A stretch of 38,914 bases of DNA. Source: Zygnema cylindricum (lineage: Eukaryota > Streptophyta > Zygnematophyceae > Zygnematales > Zygnemataceae). The notes beneath the pieces were generated by a model. That model was not told where the DNA came from, ran no database searches, and saw only the letters and a program-made list of their open reading frames with translations. The stretch lies in the NCBI GenBank assembly GCA_037447655.1, contig JBBHKE010000289.1:1-38914 (forward strand), read 5' to 3'. The position numbers and the translations under genes were made by a program. This document shows positions 29,850-38,914 of this stretch, one piece after another. Each line of letters opens with the position of its first letter. The stretch's first letter is position 1.

Positions 29850-30668
29850 AAAGTCATCATAATTTTTTGACTCAAATCTGATTCTGATTGTCATTGTATG
29901 CTTAAAGGGATCTTCAAATTTTCCTTCATCCATAACCACTAGATGCTTAACTAGGATAATATCCGCTCTTTTGAGATCATAGACTATATATCCTTTTACA
30001 TCTTCATCATATCCTAGTAAATATTATGGTTTCCCTTTTGGGTATAACTTCTTGATTGACCGATCTGTGTCTAAAATGAACACTTGACTATGAAAAACAT
30101 TTAAGTGTGAAACATTTGGTTTTCGGCTTGTCTATCTCTCATATGGTGTTTGGCCTTTTACCGCTAAAGTACGAAACTCTATTCTTGAGATAATTTGCAC
30201 AGTTCATTGCTCGGCCCAAAACTTTTTTCCTATCTTCTTATCAAACAACATACTCCTAGCACTATCACTCAGTGTTCCATTTAATCTTTCAGCTACACCA
30301 TTCTGCATAGGATTTTCAGAAACTGTCTTTTGGTGTTGCACTCCATCTTCTCTCATAAATTCCTCAAACTGGTTAGAGGTATTCTCTCCACCATTGTCAC
30401 TCCTTACTCTCTTGATTGAGGTTTCATGAAGTTTTTCACTCCATGCTTTATATTGTTAAAACATTCCTGAGCCTCTAACTTATTTTTAAAAAAATACACC
30501 CTGGAATACCGAGACCAATCATCGGTGATAGTCATCATAAATCTCTCCCTCCCGGGTGATAGCAATCGGGTCGGCCCCAAATATCTGTGTGTACTAAATC
30601 TAGAATCTTTTCTCCCTTATATGTGGCATTTTTTGGGAAGGGTAACCTGTGTGCTTTACCATGAGCAC
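29850..30668 (-). pseudogene. copia-2 integrase, catalytic triad preserved
   Basis: Minus-strand fragments in several frames. Asp in HTDIWG (30583-30585), Asp in RSDNGGE (30396-30398) and Glu in NGVAERLN (30288-30290), with 35 residues between the last two as is usual. C-terminal blocks F-L-G-Y-like and YIVYDLKRADIILVKHLVV lie near 30000-29900. Stops occur near 30210 and 29840. The upstream end is interrupted at 30668 by the LARD-like element. Confidence 0.87.
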
Positions 30669-31396
30669 TGTTAGGATTTTGTACTGAGAACTCATTTAGC
30701 GACGAGACATTCTCGTAGCTAAAGTAGCGACGACCAGCGACGAAGTATTTTCGTCGCTGAATATTTGAAGTGTCAGCGACGAAGTTGTTTTGTCGCTAGA
30801 TATTTGAAGTGACGTAGAAATTGAATGTTCGTTTCGTTTCACTTAAGTTTCATTCGTACTATAGAAATGACGTGGAAATTGTTTGGTCCTTTCGGTTCAC
30901 GTAGTTTTAGTCGTACCGTGTGGTTCAAGTTGGTTTGCGGTTGACTTGTCTAGCCGTACCGTGTAGTTCAAGTCGGTTTGCAATTGTTGGTCGGATGTTT
31001 TCACCACGTTGACTTGTACGCGTTTCTAATCTTGTACCGTGGTATTGTTACGTGACGTTTGAAGGAGTATATTGAGGCGTAGTGAGAGAGAGGTTTTTTA
31101 TCAATTTGGCGAGAGTTGATCCTCCTTGTAGGTAATGAAGAAGTTCAAGGAGTTAAGGGAGTCTGATAGCTTTGTGATGTTTCTTGAGGAGTTAGAGGAG
31201 GGTAGTGAAGAGAATCTTCTATATCATTAAGTGGAGTTAGGAGTAAGAGTGTTTTGAGGGTGTGAAGAAATTATGTAAGAAAAGTTCTCCGTGGAATATA
31301 TTGGCTTCCTTGGGGTAATCTTTCTCTTGTGTGTGTTTTATTCATTTATGCTTCCGCTGGCATTTGCACTCAGTGTTTTATTATTTGTTCCTATCA
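30669..31396 (+). repeat. 5' LTR of the LARD-like element
   Basis: Near its start it carries three inverted repeats: 30697-30721, 30736-30758 (AGCGACGAA/TTCGTCGCT, 9-bp perfect stem) and 30775-30797, the last two within 39-bp tandem units. The end CTATCA adjoins the primer site. Confidence 0.95.
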
Positions 31397-31398
31397 AT

Positions 31399-31412
31399 TG
31401 GTATCGGAGCAG
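31399..31412 (+). other. Primer binding site of the LARD-like element
   Basis: TGGTATCGGAGCAG two bases after the LTR end is close to the initiator-Met-tRNA complement TGGTATCAGAGC. Confidence 0.85.
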
Positions 31413-31439
31413 GTTGTAGTGCTCCATGAGTGTTTTGAT

Positions 31440-31990
31440 GATGGAGATGGAGACGATTGAAGACAAAAAGGATTGACGACGAAGACGACAGCCTGAAGAC
31501 GAAGAGAGAAGACGAAGACGGAGTTTGAAGACGAATATGAAGACGGAAGTCGAAGATGAAGACTGAAGACGAAGAAGAAGATGAAGACGAAGATTGAAGA
31601 TGAAGTGGAAGATGAAGACCAAGATTGAAGACATAGACGACAGATTGAAGACGAAGAGAGAAGACGAAGACGGAGTTTGAAGACGAATATGAAGATGGAA
31701 GTTGAAGGTGAAGACGAAGAAGAAGACGAAGACTGAAGACGAAGAAGAAGATGAAGACGAAGATTGAAGATGAAGTGGAAGACGAAGACGAAGAGTGAAG
31801 ACGTAGAGTGAAGACGAAGACGAAGTTTGAAGACGAATACGAAGCAGAAGACGAAGATGAAGACGGAAGTCGAAGATGAAGACGAAGTAGAAGACGAAGA
31901 CTGAAGACGAAGATGAAAATTGGAGACGAAGTGGAAGACGAAGACGAAGATGTAGATTGAAGACTAAGACTAAAACGAAGACTGAAGTTG
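31440..31990 (+). repeat. GAAGAC-rich repeats, ~152-bp super-unit
   Basis: Short GAAGACGAAGA words form a longer unit: the block starting GAAGACGAAGAGAGAAGACG at 31495 recurs at 31647 with its downstream context, a period near 152 bp. A third, shorter partial copy starts near 31790. Confidence 0.82.
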
Positions 31991-32320
31991 AGGTGAAGGT
32001 TGTTTTTTCTTTTGACAACAATTATTGTGGATATTATGATGATGGAGGTGATACTTATTATGAAGTCAAAGAATAAGAGTTCGAAAAAGTTGAAGGAGGC
32101 GAAGAAGGCAAAGAAGAGAAGAGTGAATTAAAATCAATCCGATGTGGAAATTCAGATTGAGATGGGAGGAAGAAAAGGTATCTATCATTTGATGAATGAA
32201 CCGGATTCCAATCTGGATGGAGGTGATATTTATTTTTAAGTTGAAGAAGAATAGTCCGAAGATGTTGAAGAAGTCGAAGAAGGCGAAAAAGGCGAAGAAG
32301 AGAAGAGTGAATTAAAAATT

Positions 32321-32750
32321 GAAGAGAGAAGTGAAGAATAGTGTAATGAGAAGTGTATTAAGAAGAGAAGTTTGATGAGAGAGAAAAGAGTGAGGAGTAA
32401 AAGGAGGATAAATAAAAGAAGGAATTGACAAAGTTGAAGAAGAAGAAAAATTGAAGAGAGGAGTGAAGAAAATTGTGATGAGAAGTGTATTAAGAAGAGT
32501 GATTTGATGAGAGAGAAAAGAGTGAGGATTAAAAGGAGGATGAAGTGATGAGAAGTGTATTAAGAAGAGTGATTTGATGAGAGAGAAAAGAGTGAGGAGT
32601 AAAATGAGGATAAATAAAAGAAGGAATTGACAAAGTTGAAGAAGAAGAAAAATTGAAGAGAGGAGTGAAGAAAATTGTGATGAGAAGTGTATTAAGAAGA
32701 GTGATTTGATGAGAGAGAAAAGAGTGAGGATTAAAAGGAGGGTGAGAAAA
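32321..32750 (+). repeat. Tandem purine-rich units in the LARD interior
   Basis: ATGAGAAGTGTATTAAGAAG occurs at about 32346, 32478, 32548 and 32678, spacing 132, 70 and 130 bp, each with the same following TTGATGAGAGAGAAAAGAG. This fits a 130-bp duplication plus a shorter one. Confidence 0.88.
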
Positions 32751-34695
32751 AAAAGGAGTTGACGAAGATGAAGAAGAAGGTAAAGAGGAGAAATCGGATT
32801 CTTGTTCCGGTTTGAAAAAAGAAGGAAAGTGTAGAGATGAAGTGGCGATAGAGAGAGGTTAGTGAATGGGAAAAAAGAAGAGGAATAATCTTTCCCCCAT
32901 GGTGGCTTCGACGTCCCGTTCGGAGAAACCAATTAGTTTTTCCCGGAGGTTTATTTGAGGAATAATCTCGGATGCATGGAGTCCCGAGTAATTTGGAAGA
33001 TCAATTTCCGAAAGTGTTCGACAAATTGATATGGTATATTGATGTCCTATTGCAATCAGAAGCAAGAGGAAGAAAGGGGAAGTGTCATGTGCTGGATGAT
33101 TTGGATCTCTATTATGATAGAGATGAAGATGAGAGTCGAGGAGATAATTGTTTGAAGAAAGAGGAGAAAGAGAAGAGGTAAACTGACACGTAAAATTTCG
33201 AGGAGTATTGGTGACATTTATGGAGTTTGGAGATATACTATTCCTCAATGTTACTTAAATCATTTTGGTGGAGGAAGAGGTCGTGCATAAGGCGACCTAG
33301 GCGATCACGGTGTAGGCCACCGCCTTGATTGGTGGTTATGAATTTGGAATTTATTTCGGATATGTAAATGATTGATTGGATGAGTGGAGAAGAGAAATTG
33401 AAAGAAAACATTGAGTTTTTATGAGTGGAAAATTTATATTTTCTTGGACATTTCTAATTCAGAATTGGAGGAGAAATAACATTTCCACATTTGAAGGAGA
33501 AATTAGAGAACAAGTTGTGACATTAAGGGTGACATTGAAATTGAAATCGATGATTGGTGTGATGGGAATCCAATGCTCCGAAATTTCAAGGTTTTACATC
33601 GAGTTCACAATTAAGCTTCAACGTTGTAGAAGTGGAAGGAAGAGTGAAGAGAAGAAGATTATAGTTTTTTGAAAGAGGAATGGAGTGTGTGAATGTGATT
33701 TATTGATTGAGGCGTAAAGGAGTGTTTTATAAAGAAGAAAGTAAATGCGTCGTCGTGAGTTGAAAATGAAGCTCGACGTTTTGAAGATCTATTTTTTCAG
33801 GAAGTTCTATTTCGTACATTTTTACGTTTATTTATTGAAGAAGTGAATGAGGTGACCGGCATGAGGATTACCTAAACCACCGATCGGTTTAGAAGAAGCT
33901 TCATTCAAGTTCAGCATTTTCAATCTCTGTTTACATTTTGAATGTGTACAGATTTATTTGATTTTTTTTTGTTCTGGATGTAAAATGGTGCAACGGTTAC
34001 CTAATTTGATACGTGATTTATTATCAATTGTTAAGTTTTGGAGTTAAATGTACAGAATTCCTTTCGTACTTGGCTTTAATGCCGCAAGTACCTTGGAGTT
34101 TTCTGGATATTGATTTGCCTAGCATTTTGCGGCTATTTTTTTTTTGTCGTCAAATATTGTCGGTTGAGGAGTGATTCGAAATCCCTTTACGCTAATCTTC
34201 TCGTACCTTATGGTACCATGTGGATGTGACTCTGGTTTTGGTCAACGAGTAAATTATTTGAAACAATTTTATATGAAGGAGGTGACGTGGATTTGGGGCT
34301 TGAACTTTCGTTTTTTATTTCGAGATTTCACCGTCAACTTTCGTTTTCGTTTGGAGCACCAATATATTTTGACGTTGTTTGTACAAATGGGAAAGCGCCA
34401 TGTGGCGTATGTGTGGAATTTGACGCGCGAAGATACAGATGAATTATGAGTGGTGATGGAAAAAAAATTGAAATAATTGTTATGTTGGAGAGGGGGCTAC
34501 GACATTTGGAGTTGATTGAAGTTTGCGAGGATTATTTGATTTGACATTTGTGGAAAAATCGCGTGGAGATATTATCGTTTCGTACATCTGACATTTGTTG
34601 TTTTATTTAGTACATTAATTTGTCGTTAATGTTTGGCTCATGATGTTTTAAAGAAAAGAAGTTTTAAGTTGTGATTGGTGTAATGATTACAAGCT

Positions 34696-34732
34696 TAAGA
34701 GGGGGCTTTGAGTGTCTCAGTAAGAGGGGGAA
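34696..34732 (+). other. Doubled polypurine tract of the LARD-like element
   Basis: TAAGAGGGGG at 34696-34705 and again at 34721-34730, the second directly before the 3' LTR. The layout matches that of copia-1. Confidence 0.82.
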
Positions 34733-35458
34733 TGTTAGGATTTTGTACTGAGAACTCATTTAGCGATGAGACATTCTCATGCTAAAGTAGCGACAACCAG
34801 CGACGAAGTATTTTCGTCGCTGAATATTTGAAGTGTCAGCGACGAAGTAGTTTCGTCGCTAGATATTTGAAGTGACGTAGAAATTGAATGTTCGTTTCGT
34901 TTCACTTAAGTTTGATTCGTACTATAGAAGTGACGTGGAAATTGTTTGGTCCTTTCGGTTCACGTAGTTCTAGTCGTACCGTGTGGTTCAAGTTGGTTCG
35001 CGGTTGACTTGTCTAGCCACACCGTGTAGTTCAAGTCGGTTTGCAGTTGTTGGTCGGATGTTTTCACCACGTTGACTCGTACGCGTTTCTAATCGTGTAC
35101 CGTGGTATTGTTACGTGACGTTTGAAGGAGTATATTGAGGCGAAGTGAGAGAGAGGTTTTTTATCAATTTGGCGAGAGTTGATCCTCCTTGTAGGTAATG
35201 AAGGAGTTCAAGGAGTTAAGGGAGTTTGATAGCTTTGTGATGTTTCTTGAGGAGTTAGAGGAGGGTAGTGAAGAGAATCTTCTATATCATTAAGTGGAGT
35301 TAGGAGTAAGAGTGTTTTGAGGGTGTGAAGAAATTATGTAAGAAAAGATCTCCGTGGAATATATTGGCTTCCTTGGGGTAATCTTTCTTTTGTGTGTGTT
35401 TATTCATTTATGCTTCCGCTGGCATTTGCACTCAGTGTTTTATTATTTGATCCTATCA
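34733..35458 (+). repeat. 3' LTR of the LARD-like element
   Basis: It matches the 5' LTR with about 21 differences, mostly transitions. The hairpins are retained at 34799-34821 and 34838-34860 (AGCGACGAA/TTCGTCGCT). It is followed by target duplication AGCAC. Confidence 0.95.
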
Positions 35459-35819
35459 AGCACATCCACTACAATCACTTAGATTCTCACTTTCATCGAA
35501 CTGAATCCCTTCCACTACTCCCATCTTTTTCATCTCTCTTAACTTATCTAGATTGACATGCCAAAGCCTCTTAAGCCACAACATTATATCATGAACACCA
35601 TTATAATAAAGTTTCTTCTTTTCATTGCTTAAAATCAGCCTAAACATTCCTTGGTTACCTTTTTCAACAGTAAAATAAACTTATTCCTCAAAACTAGAAG
35701 TAAAGACTCATATCCTAGTGCTAGTATCAAAACCCTTATCATCTAATTCAGACGTAGAGATGAGGTTTTTGTTCAGATTCGGAAATCAAAATTACATCGG
35801 AGAATGTATCTATGGATGT
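35459..35819 (-). pseudogene. copia-2 GAG pre-integrase region
   Basis: On the minus strand 35647-35459 reads MFRLILSNEKKKLYY then LWLKRLWHVNLDKLREMKKM, the copia pre-integrase LWHRRLGHVNxxxL block with changes, and ends in a Cys-rich SDCSGC. It runs into the LARD target site at 35463. The segment 35650-35819 connects it to the protease and has stops. Confidence 0.85.
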
Positions 35820-36017
35820 TTAACCTTCTACTAACACTTTTAGATCTACCGATCCTACAAGAGTAGTAGTGATTATCCTCCCATCCTTGTAATCTATCTC
35901 TACAGTTGAAATCTTTCTTATATTAGTGAACATGTGTTTATCTTTACACATGTGCATGGATGCACCTGAATCTACAATCAAGCCTGCTTCACCTTTTAAT
36001 CCACCGAAAGCACATTT
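35820..36017 (-). pseudogene. copia-2 aspartic protease, active-site motif intact
   Basis: On the minus strand, just after a TAG at the end of the zinc-knuckle frame, the frame reads LIVDSGASMHMC with the D-S-G triad intact at 35961-35972 (plus coordinates). It then continues to a stop near 35820. Unlike copia-1, the catalytic motif itself is preserved. Confidence 0.85.
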
Positions 36018-36960
36018 CTACTTTCGTGGAATTTTGACCTTATTTTTCGCTTCCATCTCCTCGTCCAATAGGAGTTCATCGTTCTCGTCCTCGGATTCCG
36101 CCTCATGTACCAGTGACATAAGGGCCTTTGTCTTTCCTCTCGAGGGTCCACCGGTCTGCCCCTTCTTTAAATGCACCTCGGTTAACTTAGTGCACTCAAC
36201 CATATTGTGCCTTGGTTTCTCACAAAAATGGCACAAACCCCAGGGAATCATTGGTCCAAACTCCTTGGTCTAAATTTTTTGCCACCCCTCTCGATAATTT
36301 CCGACCTGTTTCCTAGAATCATTGTTCCTCCAATCAGTCCCTGCTGCTAAGGCTTGCCCACTCTTTCCTCCTCTTCGGATCTCAATCGTATTCTCCTGAA
36401 CAAGAATCTTCTCTATACTGAATTCCAAATCCACCTTGAGTCCGCAAAGTCGTGCGCACGGTTGACGAAGTTTTCAAACTCATCGAGTAACTTCATCATT
36501 AAACCATTAACCTTTTCCTTTTCACTAAATACTTTTCCAACACTCTTTAGATCCATGAAAAGTGTAGCAAGCTTATTTCAAAAATCCAACATCTTCCCCC
36601 CTTTGTATACATACTCCTTAATCTTTTGATCAACTAACTGTTGTTGTTGAATCGTACCACTTTGGTACATCTCTATGAGAGCCACCCAAAGATCGGATGC
36701 TCTCTCTACCTACAAATGAGGAGATGGAACTTTAAGTAAGATTGCACATGATGAAGTGTTTTGCCGCCATATTGTTTAATTCTCGGCTTTTAGTATCAAT
36801 CTCCTCGTTCCTCGGAATAGGTGACATGAATGCCGAACCAGTAGGTATTGGTTTGATTCTTCCTTCTCCTTTCATTTGTCCACCACCTCTTTTTCATTTG
36901 TCTCCTCCGTTGAAGATGGATCTGCATCTCTGATGAATCTGCTTCCTCGAAATCCTCGAG
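36018..36960 (-). pseudogene. copia-2 gag with one zinc knuckle
   Basis: The minus strand 36251-36018 carries CHFCEKPRHNMVEC, a complete CX2CX4HX4C knuckle (36192-36233 in plus coordinates), followed by an acidic ESEDENDELLLDEEMEAK stretch. Upstream, broken frames contain FMDLKSVGKVFSEKEK and LMMKLLDEFENFVN near 36550-36440, as in UBN2-type copia Gag. Stops and frame changes are frequent. Confidence 0.78.
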
Positions 36961-37061
36961 GGATACCAAGATTTGATGGACACCTTACCGTCCACTCAAA
37001 TTCCTCAAAACCGTTTCTCATATAGAGATTATGTCATCCTACTTTTTCATTATATGAAGCC

Positions 37062-37075
37062 AGATCCATTGAATA
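37062..37075 (-). other. Possible primer binding site of copia-2
   Basis: In element sense TGGATCTGGCTTCA is a degraded match to the iMet-type site TGGTATCAGAGCTTCA. If correct, the 5' LTR begins slightly further left (about 37070) than the 37092 boundary given by LTR-LTR homology. Confidence 0.4.
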
Positions 37076-37091
37076 TGGGCACCCTAAAGGG

Positions 37092-38172
37092 TGGCCCATA
37101 ACTTCTAACTTTGAGACCTCCATAGGTCCTCAAAATAGGCATTCTGAGACCTCCAAAGGTCCTCATAATAGGCACCTCACATGAAACCTCTAGGATAATC
37201 CTGACCCCTTTGTGTTTCAGCAAGTATAACTACCACCCTAACAGACAAAAGCTCTGACCACCTTCACCCTTATGAAGGCAAGACACCCTTAATTCTAATG
37301 AAAAAGATTCTCTGATTTTGCTCCCCTTAGCAGTAAGTTATAAAGGGTCAAAGTTGACCTTTTGCACAGAAGCTCTATGGGAGAGAGGGTTCAATCTATC
37401 AAATTTTTCTATGTCCTATCTCTCTCTAAAACTCTATCTACTGAAATACGACACCAATTATAATATTATATCGTACATAAAGGTACAGGTGTTGGTGTAC
37501 TTTTTGTACAGCCATTGTGCGACATAGCTAACAAGTCGACACATGTCACTTTTGGATTCGGTTCTCTAATCCGCGGAGATGTTGTAATTCAATGTGATTG
37601 TGCCACGTGGCAATTAATATGACGTCAACCGCAAATTGCCAAAACACTATTCCGTGATCTCGGCATGCTTCGTGGCCGTCCAAGTAAGCCGGATTACAAT
37701 CGTGGCCGTCATAAATACTTGCCCAATATTTGTTTCGTCTTCGAAACAAGGTGCGCGGTATCCGTTTCGGATGTTCCGTACGCCGTACATTACAAACTCC
37801 ATCTATGTATAAATATCCTGTTAAATTAAATAGCCTACATGTTAACATTTAAATAGCTACCAAACTTTATATCCTATAACCTTGATCTTTGACGATTTGG
37901 CTAAGGTAACTAGCTACCGGCTTATCGGACATACGACAGATACCATGTTCAAATCTTGGGTCCGTTAAGATCTATTTTGGTAATAATCTACCAACCTAAT
38001 ATCTTTCCTCGTCGGGATAGTGTAGGCGACCATGTCTTTATTTCCCTCTCCCACTTTCAGTGACTGCGACAAGTGTGGGAGCTGGAGAGAGGAGTTAGAG
38101 ACATACTGCCTCTGCTTCTTTTCTCCATTTTACAAAACCTAGAAAATACTAAGATAACCTTTAATTTCTACA
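37092..38172 (-). repeat. 5' LTR of copia-2 (element sense)
   Basis: Matches 19488-20532. It contains a private duplication of a GAGACCTCCAWAGGTCCTC unit (37112-37165). The SINE-like unit inside has A box TGGCTAAGGTA at 37898-37908 and B-like TGTTCAAATCT at 37946-37956. The outer end is TTTCTACA at 38172. Confidence 0.85.
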
Positions 38173-38914
38173 CCCTTGCCTCGGTCTCCCTCTCTTCCCT
38201 CGCCCCTTGCAGTCCATAGAATGGAAAAGGGCGTCAAAGGCCATAGGCTGTTGGGGCCCGCTACTGCAATACTCCTCTCTTTTTTCTTTTTGTGTTCCGT
38301 TGTCCTTCTCTCTCTCCCTCTGTCTCTCTCTCCGTCTCTTTCTCTATCTTCTTCTCTATCTCCTTTTCTATGTATTTCTTCCTCTTTAAAAAAGAAGGGA
38401 AAAGAGCGAAATGAGATGAAAAAGGGAAAATTGAAAAAGAGAGGAAAGGGGGAGCACGGAGGGGGGGGTGTTTAAATGTATGTATTTTCTAGGTCTGAAT
38501 AAAGGGAGAATTAATAAAGAGGAAGTCAGCAAAGGCAGTTTGCTTCTCGCTCCACTCTCTAAACCCCAACACTTGTCGGAGTCACTAAAGGTTGGAGAGA
38601 CAGCTAGAGAGATAGGCTGTAGCTTTTAGTAGGTTTACCAAAACTGTCTTGACGCACCCAATATTTGATCCTAGTACCTGCCCTCTGTCAAAAATCAAGT
38701 ACCCCGTAGCTTTATCTTGTAGTATAGAACCTATGCTATAATATATTGGGTACGATAAATATATAAACATAAATAGTTACACTAATTCATTTAACGGAAT
38801 AGTAAGACAAAAAATAGTTTGTATTGTACGGACTACAGAATATCTCGAAACGGATATCGCACATTTGTTTCAAATGTTAAAAAAATATCGCGCAATTATT
38901 TAGACGGCCAATTT
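38173..38914. other. Right flank, CT-rich simple sequence, no gene seen
   Basis: CTCTCT/CCCTCT microsatellite-like DNA at 38270-38390, a purine stretch at 38392-38470 and AT-rich DNA beyond. No domain or RNA gene. This is the sequence into which copia-2 inserted on its right side. Confidence 0.5.

Larger units (their letters stand above)
31413..34695 (+). other. Non-coding internal region of the LARD-like element
   Basis: It begins with GAAGAC-type triplet-rich repeats (31440-31990), continues with purine-rich units (32290-32750) and ends with less repetitive AT-rich DNA (32900-34690). Frames on either strand are low-complexity shadows (Ser/Phe/Leu-rich on the minus strand) and match no retrotransposon domain. 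A noncoding RNA scaffold role is possible but unproven. Confidence 0.75.
30669..35458 (+). mobile_element. LARD-like non-coding LTR element nested in copia-2
   Basis: LTRs of 728 and 726 bp (30669-31396 and 34733-35458) both run TGTTAGG...CTATCA, with the perfect target duplication AGCAC at 30664-30668 and 35459-35463. An iMet-type primer site and a polypurine tract are present. The 3.3-kb internal region holds no gag, protease, RT or integrase, so the element is non-autonomous and larger than TRIMs. About 21 differences between the LTRs by eye (near 3%) make it the youngest LTR element here. Its insertion splits the copia-2 pre-integrase/integrase junction. Confidence 0.93.
19488..38172 (-). 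mobile_element. copia-2: degenerate Ty1/copia element split by two nested LTR elements
   Basis: Similar LTRs of about 1.05-1.08 kb lie at both ends (19488-20532 and 37092-38172), their outer right ends reading TTTCTACA (TGTAGAAA in element sense). Read on the minus strand, the internal pieces give gag (36950-36018), protease (36017-35820), pre-integrase (35650-35459), integrase (30668-29850), then linker/RT/RNase H (22342-20640). The gaps correspond exactly to two inserted elements, 22343-29766 and 30669-35458. The target duplication of copia-2 itself was not found; its left LTR start is uncertain. Stops and frameshifts make it inactive. Confidence 0.88.

Noticed and set aside
31338-32021. 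227-residue minus-strand frame in the LARD interior
   Set aside because: It is the antisense of GAAGAC repeats (Ser/Phe/Val/Leu runs) and overlaps the LTR end and primer site.
32312-32932. 206-residue minus-strand frame rich in Leu, Ser and Phe
   Set aside because: It follows the tandem purine units of the LARD on the other strand; no domain.

Overview
The window looks like repeat-rich nuclear DNA of a land plant. It holds decayed Ty1/copia elements, LTR elements primed by an initiator-Met-tRNA-like site, TTAGGG-type plant telomere-like motifs, tRNA-derived SINE-like units and DNA-transposon relics, all separated by AT-rich or simple-sequence DNA. I cannot name the species. I see no intact host gene, no rRNA or tRNA gene, no CRISPR array and no bacterial operon.

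Layout. 1-1430: unassigned DNA with a four-unit tandem array of small hairpins. 1430-1988 and 8707-9775: one arm of an old repeat of about 1.6 kb, whose second copy lies inverted at 17240-18860. A copia element (copia-1, + strand, 1989-8701, 5-bp target duplication GAAAA) split the left arm. The 5' LTR of copia-1 was later hit by an 886-bp hAT-like element with an 8-bp target duplication, which itself holds a SINE-like unit. 9776-17240: between the arms lie a palindrome-rich segment (10740-11890), A/C-rich low complexity, one orphan reading frame, a long purine tract, exon-like fragments, and the relic of a non-LTR reverse transcriptase with a zinc-finger plus restriction-like-endonuclease tail.

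19488-38172: a second copia element (copia-2, minus strand) with LTRs at both ends. Two other LTR elements sit inside it. One at 22343-29766 codes only for gag and an aspartic protease, and its LTR pieces lie in a circularly permuted order (B-internal-A-B-A'). The other at 30669-35458 is a non-coding LARD-like element with a perfect 5-bp target duplication AGCAC and LTRs about 3% different by eye. Removing the inserts lets copia-2 gag, protease, integrase, RT and RNase H be read in order on the minus strand. 38173-38914: flank with CT-rich simple sequence.

The coding regions work together only historically, as gag/PR/INT/RT/RNase H of retrotransposons. All carry stops, frameshifts or lost catalytic residues, so none looks autonomous now. 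The non-coding LARD shares its LTR start, primer-site type and doubled polypurine tract with copia-1, which suggests mobilisation in trans by a copia-1-like relative. I found no convincing new molecular system. The strongest oddities are the permuted gag-protease element, the hairpin arrays shared between the window start and the LARD LTR, the large inverted-repeat arms, and the long hairpin and palindromes near 11 kb.
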